DNA from: Andreprevotia chitinilytica DSM 18519
Lineage (GTDB): Bacteria; Pseudomonadota; Gammaproteobacteria; Burkholderiales; Chitinibacteraceae
Direction of reading: 5' to 3'
Length of the DNA: 64,000 bases
Assembly (NCBI RefSeq): GCF_000711875.1
Contig: NZ_JONM01000005.1
Coordinates: 234,976-298,975 of the forward strand
The notes beneath the pieces are model-generated. The model was given only the letters and a program-made list of their open reading frames with translations, did no database searches and was not told the origin of the DNA. The position numbers were made by a program, and so were the translations under genes. Shown here piece by piece: positions 42,148-51,249 of the stretch. Positions within the stretch are counted from its first letter, which is position 1. Each line of letters opens with the position of its first letter.

Positions 42148-43881
42148 GTGATTGCCTTGCTGGAAGCCGCCCGCGCCGGGTTGCTAAGCCGCGACAAGCT
42201 ACTGCATAACGCGGTGGCCGGCGTCATTGTCGGCGTGGTCGCCTTGCCGCTGTCGATGGCCTTTGCCATTGCCTCGGGCGCGCGGCCGGAGCAGGGTCTG
42301 TATACCGCGATCATCGGCGGCTTTCTGGTCTCGGTGCTGGGCGGCAGCCGGGTGCAGATCGCCGGGCCGACCGGCGCATTCATCGCCATCCTCGCCAGCA
42401 TCACCGCCCGCCACGGCATCGATGGCTTGCAGATTGCCACGCTGATGGCCGGCTGCATGCTGGCCTTGCTCGGCGTGGGGCGCATGGGTGCGGTGATCAA
42501 GTTCATTCCGGCGCCGGTCATCGTCGGTTTCACTGCCGGCATTGGCGTCATCATCTTCGTCGGGCAATGGAAGGACTTCTTCGGCTTGCCCAGCGTGACC
42601 GGAGCGCACTTCCACGAAAAGTTCTGGCATCTGCTTGAAGCCTTGCCGCATTTGCATATCGCCACGACTGCATTGGCGGTGCTGAGCCTGCTGATCGTGG
42701 TGTTTGCGCCCCGCATCCCTTGGGTTCGACGCGTGCCGGGGCCACTGTTGGCAATGGCGTTTGCCACCGCCTTGGTGGCGCTATTCCGTTTCCCCGGCGT
42801 AGCGACCATCGGCAGCGCCTTCGGCGGCATTCCGCAGGGCTTGCCGAGCTTTGCGTTGCCGACCGTGACCTTGGCGCGGGTGATTGAGCTGCTCGGGCCG
42901 GCGTTCACCATTGCCATGCTCGGCGCGATCGAATCGCTGCTCTCGGCGGTGGTGGCCGATGGCATGGCGGGCACCAAGCATGACTCCAACCAGGAACTGA
43001 TCGGGCAGGGCATTGCGAATATCGCGATTCCGTTTTTCGGTGGCTTCGCGGCGACCGGGGCCATTGCCCGCACTGCCACCAATATCCGCAATGGTGGCAG
43101 CAGCCCCTTGGCCGGCGTTGTGCATGCGCTGACGCTGGTCGCGGTATTGCTGTTCCTCGCGCCCTTGGCGGTCAACATTCCGCTCGCGGCGTTGGCGGCC
43201 ATCCTGTTCGTGGTGGCGTTCAACATGAGCGAAATGCGCCACTTTGCTCGCATGGTGCGCCGCGCGCCTCGTGCGGATGTAGTCGTACTGCTGATCACCT
43301 TTCTGCTGACCGTGTTCGCCGATCTGGTGGTCGCCGTGAACATCGGCGTCACGCTGGCGATCCTGCATTTCCTGCGCCGCATGGCGGCCAGCGTCGAAGT
43401 CCAGCAGTTGAGCGGGGACGAGCTGAAGATCGAGCTGTTGAATCAGGGCTTGTTCGATCTGCCCAAGGGCGTGCTGGTGTATGAGATCGACGGGCCGTTC
43501 TTCTTTGGCGCGGTCGAAAATTTCGAGCGGGTGCTGCTACAAACGCATTCCGACCCGCACATCCTCATTCTGCGTTTACGGCATGTGCCCTTCATGGACA
43601 TCACCGGCTTGCAGATGTTGGAGGAGGTGATCGGCAAACTGGAAAAGCGCGGTGTGCGCGTGATGCTGTGTGAAGCCAACGCACGGGTGCGGGCCAAACT
43701 GGAAAAAGCGGATGTGATCGCGTTGTTGCAAGCGGGAGACTTTCTGGCTGACTTCCCGGCAGCGTTGGCTCGCGCTGATGCCATCGCGCCTGAAATGGAG
43801 GGCAAACGGCACCACCCGTTAAGCGAGCAAGCCTGTCATCTGATCGAGACGAGTCGGCGGTTTTTCGAAGACGACCGATAG
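42148..43881 (+). CDS. SulP-family anion transporter with STAS domain
   Basis: A 577-residue SulP protein. About ten to twelve membrane helices (about 15-410), including AVAGVIVGVVALPLSMAFAIASGARPEQGLYTAIIGG and QIAGPTGAFIAILAS, the conserved SulP substrate segment, then a C-terminal STAS domain (about 440-560; FFFGAVENFERVLL, MDITGLQMLEEVI). SulP members move sulfate, bicarbonate or dicarboxylates (DauA). The start is GTG 42148. The 41874-42147 upstream gap is AT-rich and has a TATACT but no clear -35. Confidence 0.93.
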   Translation: MIALLEAARAGLLSRDKLLHNAVAGVIVGVVALPLSMAFAIASGARPEQGLYTAIIGGFLVSVLGGSRVQIAGPTGAFIAILASITARHGIDGLQIATLMAGCMLALLGVGRMGAVIKFIPAPVIVGFTAGIGVIIFVGQWKDFFGLPSVTGAHFHEKFWHLLEALPHLHIATTALAVLSLLIVVFAPRIPWVRRVPGPLLAMAFATALVALFRFPGVATIGSAFGGIPQGLPSFALPTVTLARVIELLGPAFTIAMLGAIESLLSAVVADGMAGTKHDSNQELIGQGIANIAIPFFGGFAATGAIARTATNIRNGGSSPLAGVVHALTLVAVLLFLAPLAVNIPLAALAAILFVVAFNMSEMRHFARMVRRAPRADVVVLLITFLLTVFADLVVAVNIGVTLAILHFLRRMAASVEVQQLSGDELKIELLNQGLFDLPKGVLVYEIDGPFFFGAVENFERVLLQTHSDPHILILRLRHVPFMDITGLQMLEEVIGKLEKRGVRVMLCEANARVRAKLEKADVIALLQAGDFLADFPAALARADAIAPEMEGKRHHPLSEQACHLIETSRRFFEDDR

Positions 43882-43892
43882 TTTGACGGCGC

Positions 43893-44078
43893 TCAGCGCT
43901 TGGTCGAGCCGATGGCGCTCTTGCTGGCGTAACCAACCCCGTGCTTCTCCAGATAGTCGCGGATCATCTGGCGCACCACTTGCGAGGGCGTCAGATCCTG
44001 CGCGGCGCAAAGGGTTTCGAAGGCTTTTTTCTTCTCGGGATCGATCAGCACCGTAAGGCGAGCCGTTTTGTTTTCCAT
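43893..44078 (-). CDS. Ribbon-helix-helix (CopG-like) small protein
   Basis: A 61-residue protein: MENKTARLTVLIDPEKKKAF is the beta strand and helix 1, then LTPSQVVRQMIRDYLEKHG is helix 2. This is a classic RHH DNA-binding fold, as in CopG or antitoxins. It is divergent from a DUF1016 nuclease gene (241 bp between starts) and convergent with the SulP gene. It could regulate its neighbour or be an antitoxin without a visible toxin. ATG 44078 begins the conserved part. Confidence 0.75.
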   Translation of the reverse strand: MENKTARLTVLIDPEKKKAFETLCAAQDLTPSQVVRQMIRDYLEKHGVGYASKSAIGSTKR

Positions 44079-44319
44079 GATGGAGTGCCGTGGCGGTGTG
44101 AGTTGAAAGCACATTATATGTGTATTGATTTGGCTGTCTGTGCGTGATCGTGCGGTCAAGTATTTCAAAGGTAAACTTCTCCTCTTCTTGTTATCCGCGC
44201 GGTAAGGAAGATATTGGATTGCTTCTCCGGCAGGGCCTTTCAAGATGGTTTCCTGCGTGTCCACCGCCATTAAAGCCCGCACGGCCGCCGTGCACGGCTG
44301 ACTGAAAGGATTGTTTCAT

Positions 44320-45372
44320 ATGAGCAATGAAGTCGATGCATTGCTGCCCGGACACGCACCGTTGCTTGCGGAGGTCCGGCAACTTATCGATTCGGCCCGT
44401 CTGCGTGTGGCGGTTACGGCGAATGCTGAGCTGACACAGCTGTATTGGCAGATCGGCCAACGCATTCACCGTGAAATCCTGCAAGGCGAGCGCGCCGGAT
44501 ACGGACAGCAGGTGGTCGCGACGCTGGCGAGACAATTGAGTGCCGACTATGGCCGCTCGTTCGAAGAAAAGAACCTGCGGCGCATGATGCAGTTCGCCGA
44601 AGCTTTTCCAGATAAGGACATTGTCGCGGCACTGTGGCGACAATTGGGGTGGTCACATTTCAAGTCGCTGATTCCGCTGAAAGATCCGCTCAAGCGCGAT
44701 TTTTACGCTGAGATGTGCCGCGTAGAGCGCTGGAGCACTCGCATGTTGGAAAAGCAGATCCAGTCGATGCTGTTCGAGCGTACGGCGCTGTCGCGCAAAC
44801 CGGAAGAAACGATCCGGCATCAGATCGAAACGCTGCGTGATGAAGACCACGTCAGTCAGGACGTGATGTTGAAAGATCCGTACTTGCTCGATTTCCTGGG
44901 GATGCAGGATCGTTATCTGGAAAAAGACCTGGAAGACGCCATTCTGCGCGAGATCGAGCATTTTTTGCTTGAACTCGGTGCAGGTTTCACCTTTATTGCC
45001 CGCCAGAAGCGCCTGCAGATCGATCATCGCGACTATTACATCGACCTGCTGTTCTACAACCGCAAGCTGAAGCGCTTGGTCGCCGTCGACCTGAAAATTG
45101 GCGATTTCGATGCGGCTTACAAGGGGCAGATGGAGCTCTATCTGCGGTGGCTGGCCAAGTACGAACAGGAAGCCGGCGAAGCGCCGCCGCTGGGCATCAT
45201 TCTGTGTACCGGCAAGACGCAGGAACAGATTGAGCTGCTGGAGCTGGATAAAAGCAGCATTCATGTGGCGGAATATCTGACTGTTTTGCCATCGCGTGAG
45301 GCTCTGCAGGTCAAGTTGCACCAGTCCATAGCGATTGCGCGTCAGCGTTTTGCGCCACGCGAAGATGAGTGA
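44320..45372 (+). CDS. DUF1016 (YhcG-type) PDDEXK nuclease-domain protein
   Basis: A 350-residue YhcG-family protein. The N-terminal DUF1016_N half contains LYWQIGQRIHREILQGERAGYGQQVV and LRRMMQFAEAF; the C-terminal half has a PDDEXK core with D242 (YYIDLLFYN) and D257-L-K259 (VAVDLKIG). Its biology is not established; members appear beside restriction-modification or mobile genes. Here it has only an RHH protein nearby. ATG 44320 is chosen over TTG 44311 because AAAGGA sits nine bases upstream. Confidence 0.9.
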   Translation: MSNEVDALLPGHAPLLAEVRQLIDSARLRVAVTANAELTQLYWQIGQRIHREILQGERAGYGQQVVATLARQLSADYGRSFEEKNLRRMMQFAEAFPDKDIVAALWRQLGWSHFKSLIPLKDPLKRDFYAEMCRVERWSTRMLEKQIQSMLFERTALSRKPEETIRHQIETLRDEDHVSQDVMLKDPYLLDFLGMQDRYLEKDLEDAILREIEHFLLELGAGFTFIARQKRLQIDHRDYYIDLLFYNRKLKRLVAVDLKIGDFDAAYKGQMELYLRWLAKYEQEAGEAPPLGIILCTGKTQEQIELLELDKSSIHVAEYLTVLPSREALQVKLHQSIAIARQRFAPREDE

Positions 45373-45454
45373 GATGTTGAGTCGTCCCGTCCCGCCTTCC
45401 CCGCGCTCGCGGTAAACTCGCCCCCTTCCCGCAATTCGCCGTCTTCCCGATTTC

Positions 45455-48019
45455 ATGGTCAAGAAAACCGATTCCGCCACGCCCCAGCACACCCCGTTCA
45501 TGGCGCAGTACCTCAAGCTCAAGGCCGAGAACGCCGACAAGCTGCTGTTCTTTCGCATGGGCGACTTTTACGAGCTGTTTTACGACGACGCCGTAAAGGC
45601 CTCCAAGCTGCTGGACATCACCCTCACCACCCGTGGCCAGAGCGCCGGGCAGCCGATCCGCATGGCCGGCATTCCCTACCATGCTTGCGAGGTGTATCTG
45701 GCCAAGCTGGTGAAGCTGGGCGAATCGGTGGCGATTGCCGAACAAGTGGGTGATGTGGCGACCAGCAAAGGCCCGGTCGAGCGCAAGGTGGTGAAGATCG
45801 TCACCCCCGGCACGCTGACCGATGCGGCGCTGCTGGACGACAAACAGGAAAACCGCCTGCTGGCGCTGGTGCCATTCAAGGGGCGGCTGGGCATGGCGTG
45901 GTTGTCGTTGGCCTCCGGCGATTTCGCGTTGATGGATACCGAGATCGAAAAGCTGGGCTCGGAGCTGGAACGCTTGCGCCCGGCCGAAGTACTGGTGGCA
46001 GACGATGCCGATCTGGCGCTGCTGAATAACCTGACAATTCCGGTACGCAAGCTTGCGCCGTGGCAGTTCGATGCCGAGACCGCCGAGCGCAATCTCAGTC
46101 GGCATTTCGGCACCCACGATCTGGCCGGTTTCGGCGTGACCGAACCGGTGCTCGCAGTCGGTGGCGCAGGCGCGTTGCTGGAGTACGTGAGAACTACGCA
46201 GGGCGGGGCGCTGCCGGCGCTGGCTGGTTTGCGAGTCGAACACGCCACGCAATACATCGAGCTGGATGCGGCCACGCGGCGCAATCTGGAGCTGACCGAA
46301 ACCATTCGCGGCGAACCCTCGCCGACCTTGTTCTCGCTGCTGGATAACTGCGCGACCGGCATGGGCTCGCGATTGCTGCGGCATTGGCTGCATCATCCGC
46401 TGCGCAACCATGCGCGGATTCTGGAACGTCAGCAGGCGATTGGCGCATTGGTGGAAACCGGCGCATATGCCGATCTACATGCAGTGCTGGATCAGGTGGC
46501 GGATGTGGAGCGCATCGCCGGCCGCATCGCGCTGCAATCGGCCCGACCGCGTGATCTATCCAGCCTGCGGGATTCGCTGGCGCAACTGCCGTCCTTGATT
46601 GCTGCGTTGCCGGATGCGCCGTTCTTTGGCGGCCTCGCCCAAGCGCTCGCGCCGGATGTGGCGATTCATGCGTTGCTGGCGGCGGCCATCCTCCCCGAGC
46701 CATCGGTGCTGCTGCGTGAAGGCGGCGTGATCGCTGATGGTTACTCGCCCGAGCTGGACGAGCTGCGCGGCATTCAGAACGATTGCGGTGCCTATCTGGC
46801 GCAGATGGAGGCGCGTGAGCGTGAACGCACCGGCATCGCCACACTGCGGGTGGAATACAACCGAGTCGCCGGCTTCTTCATCGAAATCACCAACTCGTAT
46901 CTGGATCAGGTGCCGCCGGACTACCGCCGCCGCCAGACCATGAAGAACGCCGAGCGCTACATCACGCCGGAACTCAAGGCGTTCGAAGACAAGGCGCTCT
47001 CGGCGCAAGACCGGGCGCTGGCGCTCGAAAAACAGCTGTTCGAAGCCGTGCTGGCGCAGTTGCAAACCCATCTGGCCGCCTTGCGTTTGGCCGCGCAGGC
47101 ACTGGCTACCGTCGACGTGCTGGCCGGCTTCGCCGCCCATGCGGTCAGTCGGGGCTACATCGCGCCGGAGTTCGTTGATGAGATGCGCATCGACATCGAT
47201 GCCGGTCGCCATCCGGTGGTGGAAGCACAAATCGACGACTTCATCCCCAACGGTGTGCAGTTCAGCCTGACCCGCAAATTGCTGCTGATCACCGGCCCGA
47301 ACATGGGCGGTAAATCGACCTATATGCGGCAGGTGGCGCTGATCGTGCTGCTGGCGCATGTGGGCAGTTTCGTGCCGGCCACGCGGGCGGTGATCGGCAA
47401 GGTGGATCGCATCTTTACCCGTATCGGCGCGAGCGACGACTTGGCCGGCGGGCGTTCCACCTTTATGGTCGAGATGACCGAAACGGCCAATATCCTCAAC
47501 AACGCCAGCGAACACTCCCTGGTGCTGATGGACGAAGTCGGGCGTGGTACGTCCACGTTCGATGGCCTCGCGTTGGCATGGTCGATTGCCAAGCAACTGA
47601 TCGAAAAGAACCGCGCCTACACCTTGTTTGCCACCCACTATTTCGAATTGACGCGACTGGCGCAGGATTACCCCGTCGTCGCCAACGTGCATCTGGATGC
47701 GGTCGAGCACAAAGACCGCATCGTGTTCCTGCATGCAGTGCAGGAAGGGCCGGCATCGCAAAGTTATGGGATCGCCGTCGCGCAGCTCGCCGGCGTACCC
47801 AGAGACGCGATCCGGCTCGCAAAGAAGAAATTGCTGGAATTGGAACAAACGAGTATTTCGACGAACGGTCAGCCGGACCTGTTTGCACCCACGGCGTTTG
47901 AAACGGATGAGCCGGAATCGCACCCGGCGCTGGAAGCCTTGCTGGCGCTTGATCCCGATAGCATGACCCCGCGCGAAGCGCTCGATACCCTTTACGCCAT
48001 CAGGGGTTTGGTTTTGTAA
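45455..48019 (+). CDS. mutS: MutS, DNA mismatch repair protein
   Basis: An 854-residue MutS (853 in E. coli). The mismatch-reading wedge GDFYELF (F38, E40), Walker [10 protein letters not shown] (614-622), the [13 protein letters not shown]alker B region and the [15 protein letters not shown]-loop are all present. MutS dimers bind mispairs and recruit MutL. The gene stands alone; mutL is not in this window. Its C-terminal dimerisation tail ([25 protein letters not shown]) is intact. Confidence 0.98.
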   Translation: MVKKTDSATPQHTPFMAQYLKLKAENADKLLFFRMGDFYELFYDDAVKASKLLDITLTTRGQSAGQPIRMAGIPYHACEVYLAKLVKLGESVAIAEQVGDVATSKGPVERKVVKIVTPGTLTDAALLDDKQENRLLALVPFKGRLGMAWLSLASGDFALMDTEIEKLGSELERLRPAEVLVADDADLALLNNLTIPVRKLAPWQFDAETAERNLSRHFGTHDLAGFGVTEPVLAVGGAGALLEYVRTTQGGALPALAGLRVEHATQYIELDAATRRNLELTETIRGEPSPTLFSLLDNCATGMGSRLLRHWLHHPLRNHARILERQQAIGALVETGAYADLHAVLDQVADVERIAGRIALQSARPRDLSSLRDSLAQLPSLIAALPDAPFFGGLAQALAPDVAIHALLAAAILPEPSVLLREGGVIADGYSPELDELRGIQNDCGAYLAQMEARERERTGIATLRVEYNRVAGFFIEITNSYLDQVPPDYRRRQTMKNAERYITPELKAFEDKALSAQDRALALEKQLFEAVLAQLQTHLAALRLAAQALATVDVLAGFAAHAVSRGYIAPEFVDEMRIDIDAGRHPVVEAQIDDFIPNGVQFSLTRKLLLITGPNMGGKSTYMRQVALIVLLAHVGSFVPATRAVIGKVDRIFTRIGASDDLAGGRSTFMVEMTETANILNNASEHSLVLMDEVGRGTSTFDGLALAWSIAKQLIEKNRAYTLFATHYFELTRLAQDYPVVANVHLDAVEHKDRIVFLHAVQEGPASQSYGIAVAQLAGVPRDAIRLAKKKLLELEQTSISTNGQPDLFAPTAFETDEPESHPALEALLALDPDSMTPREALDTLYAIRGLVL

Positions 48020-48113
48020 CTTAGTGTAAATGTTGGCGATTTCGACTTTTGCGTACCGGGCCGTTTGCCTACGATGGTGGTAGCAAATTTGGAACCCAGA
48101 AGAGGAATCGGCT

Positions 48114-48560
48114 GTGAATAGCGTTACTGAACCACTGAGCCGCCCGGAAGGTGAAGACGGGCTCGACGAAGGGATTGCCCGTTTTCTTGGTGCGAGCGAC
48201 CCCGATGAAGGCATCAAGCTCGCCGATGTCCGGCAAAAGGCTGCGAGCGAATTGAAACGATATGGCGATGATTTGCTGGAACACCTGGGCCAGCTTGGCG
48301 TGAACGTGCCACCGGCCATCCAGCTGCGCAGTACCGAAGGCGGTTTGGTGTTGGTCGCCAGCGAATCGGATGCCAAAGACAAGATCGAAGCCTTCATCAA
48401 CGCAGATACGCGCTTGCTGAAGTGGTTCAAGGAAGTGGAAGTGCTGCATGACATCTTGCGGCGCACCGAATTGCGGGATAGCGATGAAAAACTCGCCGAT
48501 CAGCATTTCAACCTCGGTCTCACGAGCTTGGGCGCGATTGCGTTTTACACCGGTAACTGA
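48114..48560 (+). CDS. Hypothetical protein, GTG start
   Basis: A 148-residue acidic soluble protein I do not recognise. Start GTG with AGAGGA six to ten bases upstream. No signal peptide or membrane helix; the middle is ASELKRYGDDLLEHLGQLGVNVPPAIQLRSTEGGLVLVASESDAKDKIEAFINADTRLLKWFKEVEVLHDIL, with a beta segment flanked by helices. The DSDEKLADQHFNLGLTSLGAIAFYTGN tail ends abruptly. It is followed by a hairpin terminator, so it is a one-gene unit between mutS and rluB. Confidence 0.8.
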   Translation: MNSVTEPLSRPEGEDGLDEGIARFLGASDPDEGIKLADVRQKAASELKRYGDDLLEHLGQLGVNVPPAIQLRSTEGGLVLVASESDAKDKIEAFINADTRLLKWFKEVEVLHDILRRTELRDSDEKLADQHFNLGLTSLGAIAFYTGN

Positions 48561-48580
48561 ACCTTGAATGCCCTACCACA

Positions 48581-48608
48581 GAGCCGCCGCAAGGCGGCTC
48601 TTACGTTT
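48581..48608 (+). terminator. Rho-independent terminator
   Basis: GAGCCGCC-GCAA-GGCGGCTC followed by TTACGTTT; the U-run is interrupted, so strength is moderate. Confidence 0.6.
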
Positions 48609-48660
48609 AAACGCGTATAATCGACCGTTTCGCCAGATTTTCTAAAGAATTGGATTCGCC

Positions 48661-50016
48661 ATGAAAGAAACCCGCGCCCGCCGTCCTCAGCCCGCGATTC
48701 GTGAAGAACGCGCCCACGGGCAGGATCGCGCCAAGCAAGCCTTGCCCCCCAAGGCCGGCGCTACGGGTGGCCGCCCCAAGCCCTACGGTTCGTCGCCCAA
48801 AGCCGCGCCGGAAGGGCAAGCACAAGGCGGTCGCGGCAAGCCAGCGACTCCAGCAAGTGCCACCGGCGAAGGCAATCCGCGCCAGGGCAAGTCGTCCACT
48901 GGTAAACCGGCCAGCAAGCCGGCCAGCCTGCGTACCGGCGACGTTCGCCGTGCCCGGCAAGAGGCCCGCACGCCGAAGGAAAAAGGCGAGTGGTTTGGCC
49001 GGCCGGAAGAGGCGGGTGGCAAACCGCGCAGCAGCGGCAAACCGGCAGCAGCCACAACGGCACGTGGCGAAGGTCGTCCTGAAGGCCGCAGCGGCGAAGG
49101 TCAGGGCAGCGCAGGTGCCAAGCCGCGTTCGCCCGGCGTGCGTGGCAAAGCGCCGTCATCCGTCGCTCGTGCCAAGCGCATGCAAACCCGGCCGGATTCA
49201 CAAAAAGTCGTCGCGATCCAGAAGCAACTGCGCGCCAAGCGCCTGACCTCCGATCAGGTCGGCGAAGAGCGCTTGCAGAAAGCGCTGGCGTTCTCCGGCA
49301 TCGGTTCGCGTCGCGAGATGGAAGAGTGGATTGCCGCTGGCCGTGTGACCGTGGACGGCAAGGTGGCCGAACTCGGCGCCAAGATCAAACCGGGCGATGA
49401 TGTCCGTATCGACGGCAAGCGCATTCCGCTCAAGTGGCAAGACCGCTTGCCGCGCGTGGTGCTGTATCACAAGCAGGAAGGCGAGCTGGTCACCCGTGAT
49501 GATCCGGAAGGCCGCGCCACCGTGTTCGATCGCTTGCCACGCGTGGCATCCAGCAAATGGGTTGCCGTCGGCCGGCTGGACTTCAACACCAGTGGCTTGC
49601 TGGTGTTCACTACCTCCGGCGATCTCGCCAACCGCATGACGCACCCGAGCTTTGAAGTCGAACGCGAATACGCCGTACGTGTTCTGGGGGAGCTGACCGA
49701 AGAGCAACTATCCGCACTGCGCAAGGGCATCCAGCTCGACGACGGCCCGGCCAAGTTCCAAAGCATCGTCGCCGCCGGTGGCGAAGGCCAGAACCACTGG
49801 TATCACGTCATCCTCAAAGAAGGCCGCAACCGCGAAGTGCGCCGGATGTTCGAACACTTCGAACTGACCGTGAGCCGCTTGATGCGTGTGCGCTTCGGCA
49901 TGCTCAACCTGCCGTCACGCCTCAAGCGTGGGCAGTTCTATGAGTTGTCGGAAACCGAAGTGCTGACGGTGGTGAAGTGGGCGGGCCTCAAGTTGAACGG
50001 GCAGGCTCGCGAATAA
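48661..50016 (+). CDS. rluB: RluB-type 23S rRNA pseudouridine synthase with long basic N-terminus
   Basis: A 451-residue protein. Residues about 1-185 are disordered and rich in Lys/Arg/Gly/Pro/Ala. An S4 RNA-binding domain follows (about 198-250; GEERLQKALAFSGIGSRREMEEWIAAGRVTVDG), then the pseudouridine synthase core with catalytic D307 in VGRLDFNTSGLLVFTTSGDL and THPSFEVEREYAVRVLG. RluB makes pseudouridine 2605 in 23S rRNA. RluE/RluF are alternatives, but the motif pattern fits RluB. The basic tail is far longer than the E. coli protein's. Confidence 0.9.
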   Translation: MKETRARRPQPAIREERAHGQDRAKQALPPKAGATGGRPKPYGSSPKAAPEGQAQGGRGKPATPASATGEGNPRQGKSSTGKPASKPASLRTGDVRRARQEARTPKEKGEWFGRPEEAGGKPRSSGKPAAATTARGEGRPEGRSGEGQGSAGAKPRSPGVRGKAPSSVARAKRMQTRPDSQKVVAIQKQLRAKRLTSDQVGEERLQKALAFSGIGSRREMEEWIAAGRVTVDGKVAELGAKIKPGDDVRIDGKRIPLKWQDRLPRVVLYHKQEGELVTRDDPEGRATVFDRLPRVASSKWVAVGRLDFNTSGLLVFTTSGDLANRMTHPSFEVEREYAVRVLGELTEEQLSALRKGIQLDDGPAKFQSIVAAGGEGQNHWYHVILKEGRNREVRRMFEHFELTVSRLMRVRFGMLNLPSRLKRGQFYELSETEVLTVVKWAGLKLNGQARE

Positions 50017-50025
50017 GCGCAGTTT

Positions 50026-50135
50026 GTCCCCTCTCACACTTGTGGGAGAGGGTTAGGGAGAGGGTGCTTGCGGAGGTCGATGCATGTTGTACGACCCTCA
50101 CCCCCGGCCCCTCTCCCACAAGTGGGCGAGGGGAG
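50026..50135. repeat. CCCTCTCCC-type hairpin repeat, copy 1
   Basis: GTCCCCTCTCACACTTGTGG then GAGAGGGTTAGGGAGAGGG on one side, and CCCCCGGCCCCTCTCCCACA-AGTGGGCGAGGGGAG on the other. The type is common in proteobacterial genomes. Confidence 0.8.
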
Positions 50136-50186
50136 AAATGGCCGCAAACAGGTTTGAAGCATTGTTTACCCCCCAAGGAAATCCAG

Positions 50187-50558
50187 ATGCCATCAGCCGT
50201 TTCGCTCAAGGAAGTCGCCGCTGCATTGTCTGAGCACTGGTCGCCACGCGTCGTCGGTGAAGTTGACGACTCGTTCGTCAAAGTTGCCAAGGTGCACGGC
50301 TCGCTCACGTGGCATAGCCACGAGCACGAAGACGAGTTGTTCTACATCCTCAAGGGGCGGCTACGCATCGAGATGGAGCAGGAAACGGTCGATTTGAGCG
50401 AAGGCCAAATGTTCGTCGTGCCCAAGGGCGTGCGGCATAACCCCGTTGCCGAGGAGGAGTGCCACCTCATGTTGATCGAGCGCAAATCCACCCTGCATAC
50501 CGGCGACGTGGTCATGGAAAAGACGCGTTCCGTCGACGAGCAACTCCGCCCGGTTTGA
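50187..50558 (+). CDS. Small cupin-domain protein
   Basis: A 123-residue single cupin. The metal-binding motif 1 is WHSHEHEDELFYILKG (His, His, Glu; about 43-58) and motif 2 is VPKGVRHNPVAEE (His near 79). Single-domain cupins of this length sense or process small molecules; the substrate is unknown. ATG 50187 follows AAGGAA by eight bases; the in-frame extension upstream runs into a repeat, so it is rejected. It precedes greB by 31 bp. Confidence 0.88.
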   Translation: MPSAVSLKEVAAALSEHWSPRVVGEVDDSFVKVAKVHGSLTWHSHEHEDELFYILKGRLRIEMEQETVDLSEGQMFVVPKGVRHNPVAEEECHLMLIERKSTLHTGDVVMEKTRSVDEQLRPV

Positions 50559-50589
50559 ATGATCCGCTGCAAGAACATGTTGTACGCCC

Positions 50590-51174
50590 ATGAATAAAGC
50601 CTTCACCAAAGAATCCGATAACGACGATGACGACCTGCCGCCAGAAATGGCGGTGCCCGTCGGCAGCAAGAACTACATGACGCCGGGTGGCTGGAATCGT
50701 CTGCGTACCGAGCTGTACGAACTCGTGCACAAGGAGCGCCCGCACGTCACGCAAGTGGTGAACTGGGCGGCCAGCAATGGCGATCGCTCGGAAAACGCCG
50801 ATTACCAATATGGCAAACGCCGGCTGCGCGAGATCGACCGGCGTATCCGCTTTCTGCAAAAGCGGCTGGAAAACGCCGAAGTGGTCGACCCGGAAACCCG
50901 TGAGGCCACCGATCAAATCTTCTTCAGCGCCACGGTCACTTATCTGCGTGAAGACGGCCGGGAAGAAACCGTCGCCATCGTCGGCATCGACGAGACCGAT
51001 CTGAAGCGCAACTACATCAGCTGGACGTCGCCCGTGGCGCGGGCGCTGCTCAAGGCGCGCGAGGGCGATACGGTGCCATTGCGCACGCCGGGTGGAATGG
51101 AAGATCTGGAAATCCTTGAGGTAATGTACGTCGCCTTGCAGACGGAATTCCCATCGGATGGTGATCTGGCCTGA
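50590..51174 (+). CDS. greB: GreB, transcription elongation factor
   Basis: A 194-residue GreB (158 in E. coli). The first about 22 residues (NDDDDLPPEM) are an acidic extension; NWAASNGDRSENADYQYGKRRLREIDRRIRFLQKRLENAEVV is the coiled coil with the acidic tip (D-E pair) that enters the RNA polymerase secondary channel and stimulates transcript cleavage. The C-terminal FKBP-like domain includes DYISWTSPVARALLKAREGD-like sequence NYISWTSPVARALL. It is GreB rather than GreA by the NGDRSENADYQYGKRRLREI signature. Confidence 0.95.
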   Translation: MNKAFTKESDNDDDDLPPEMAVPVGSKNYMTPGGWNRLRTELYELVHKERPHVTQVVNWAASNGDRSENADYQYGKRRLREIDRRIRFLQKRLENAEVVDPETREATDQIFFSATVTYLREDGREETVAIVGIDETDLKRNYISWTSPVARALLKAREGDTVPLRTPGGMEDLEILEVMYVALQTEFPSDGDLA

Positions 51175-51249
51175 CGCCAAGCCAACGCAATGCCGACATC
51201 AACTCGACATTAATTTGGCGATGTATGCAGGCTGCATTATCCTCGCCGG

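Noticed and set aside
46556..48466. A 636-codon minus-strand frame opposite mutS
   Set aside because: mutS is fully conserved; the antisense frame has no domain or ribosome-binding site.
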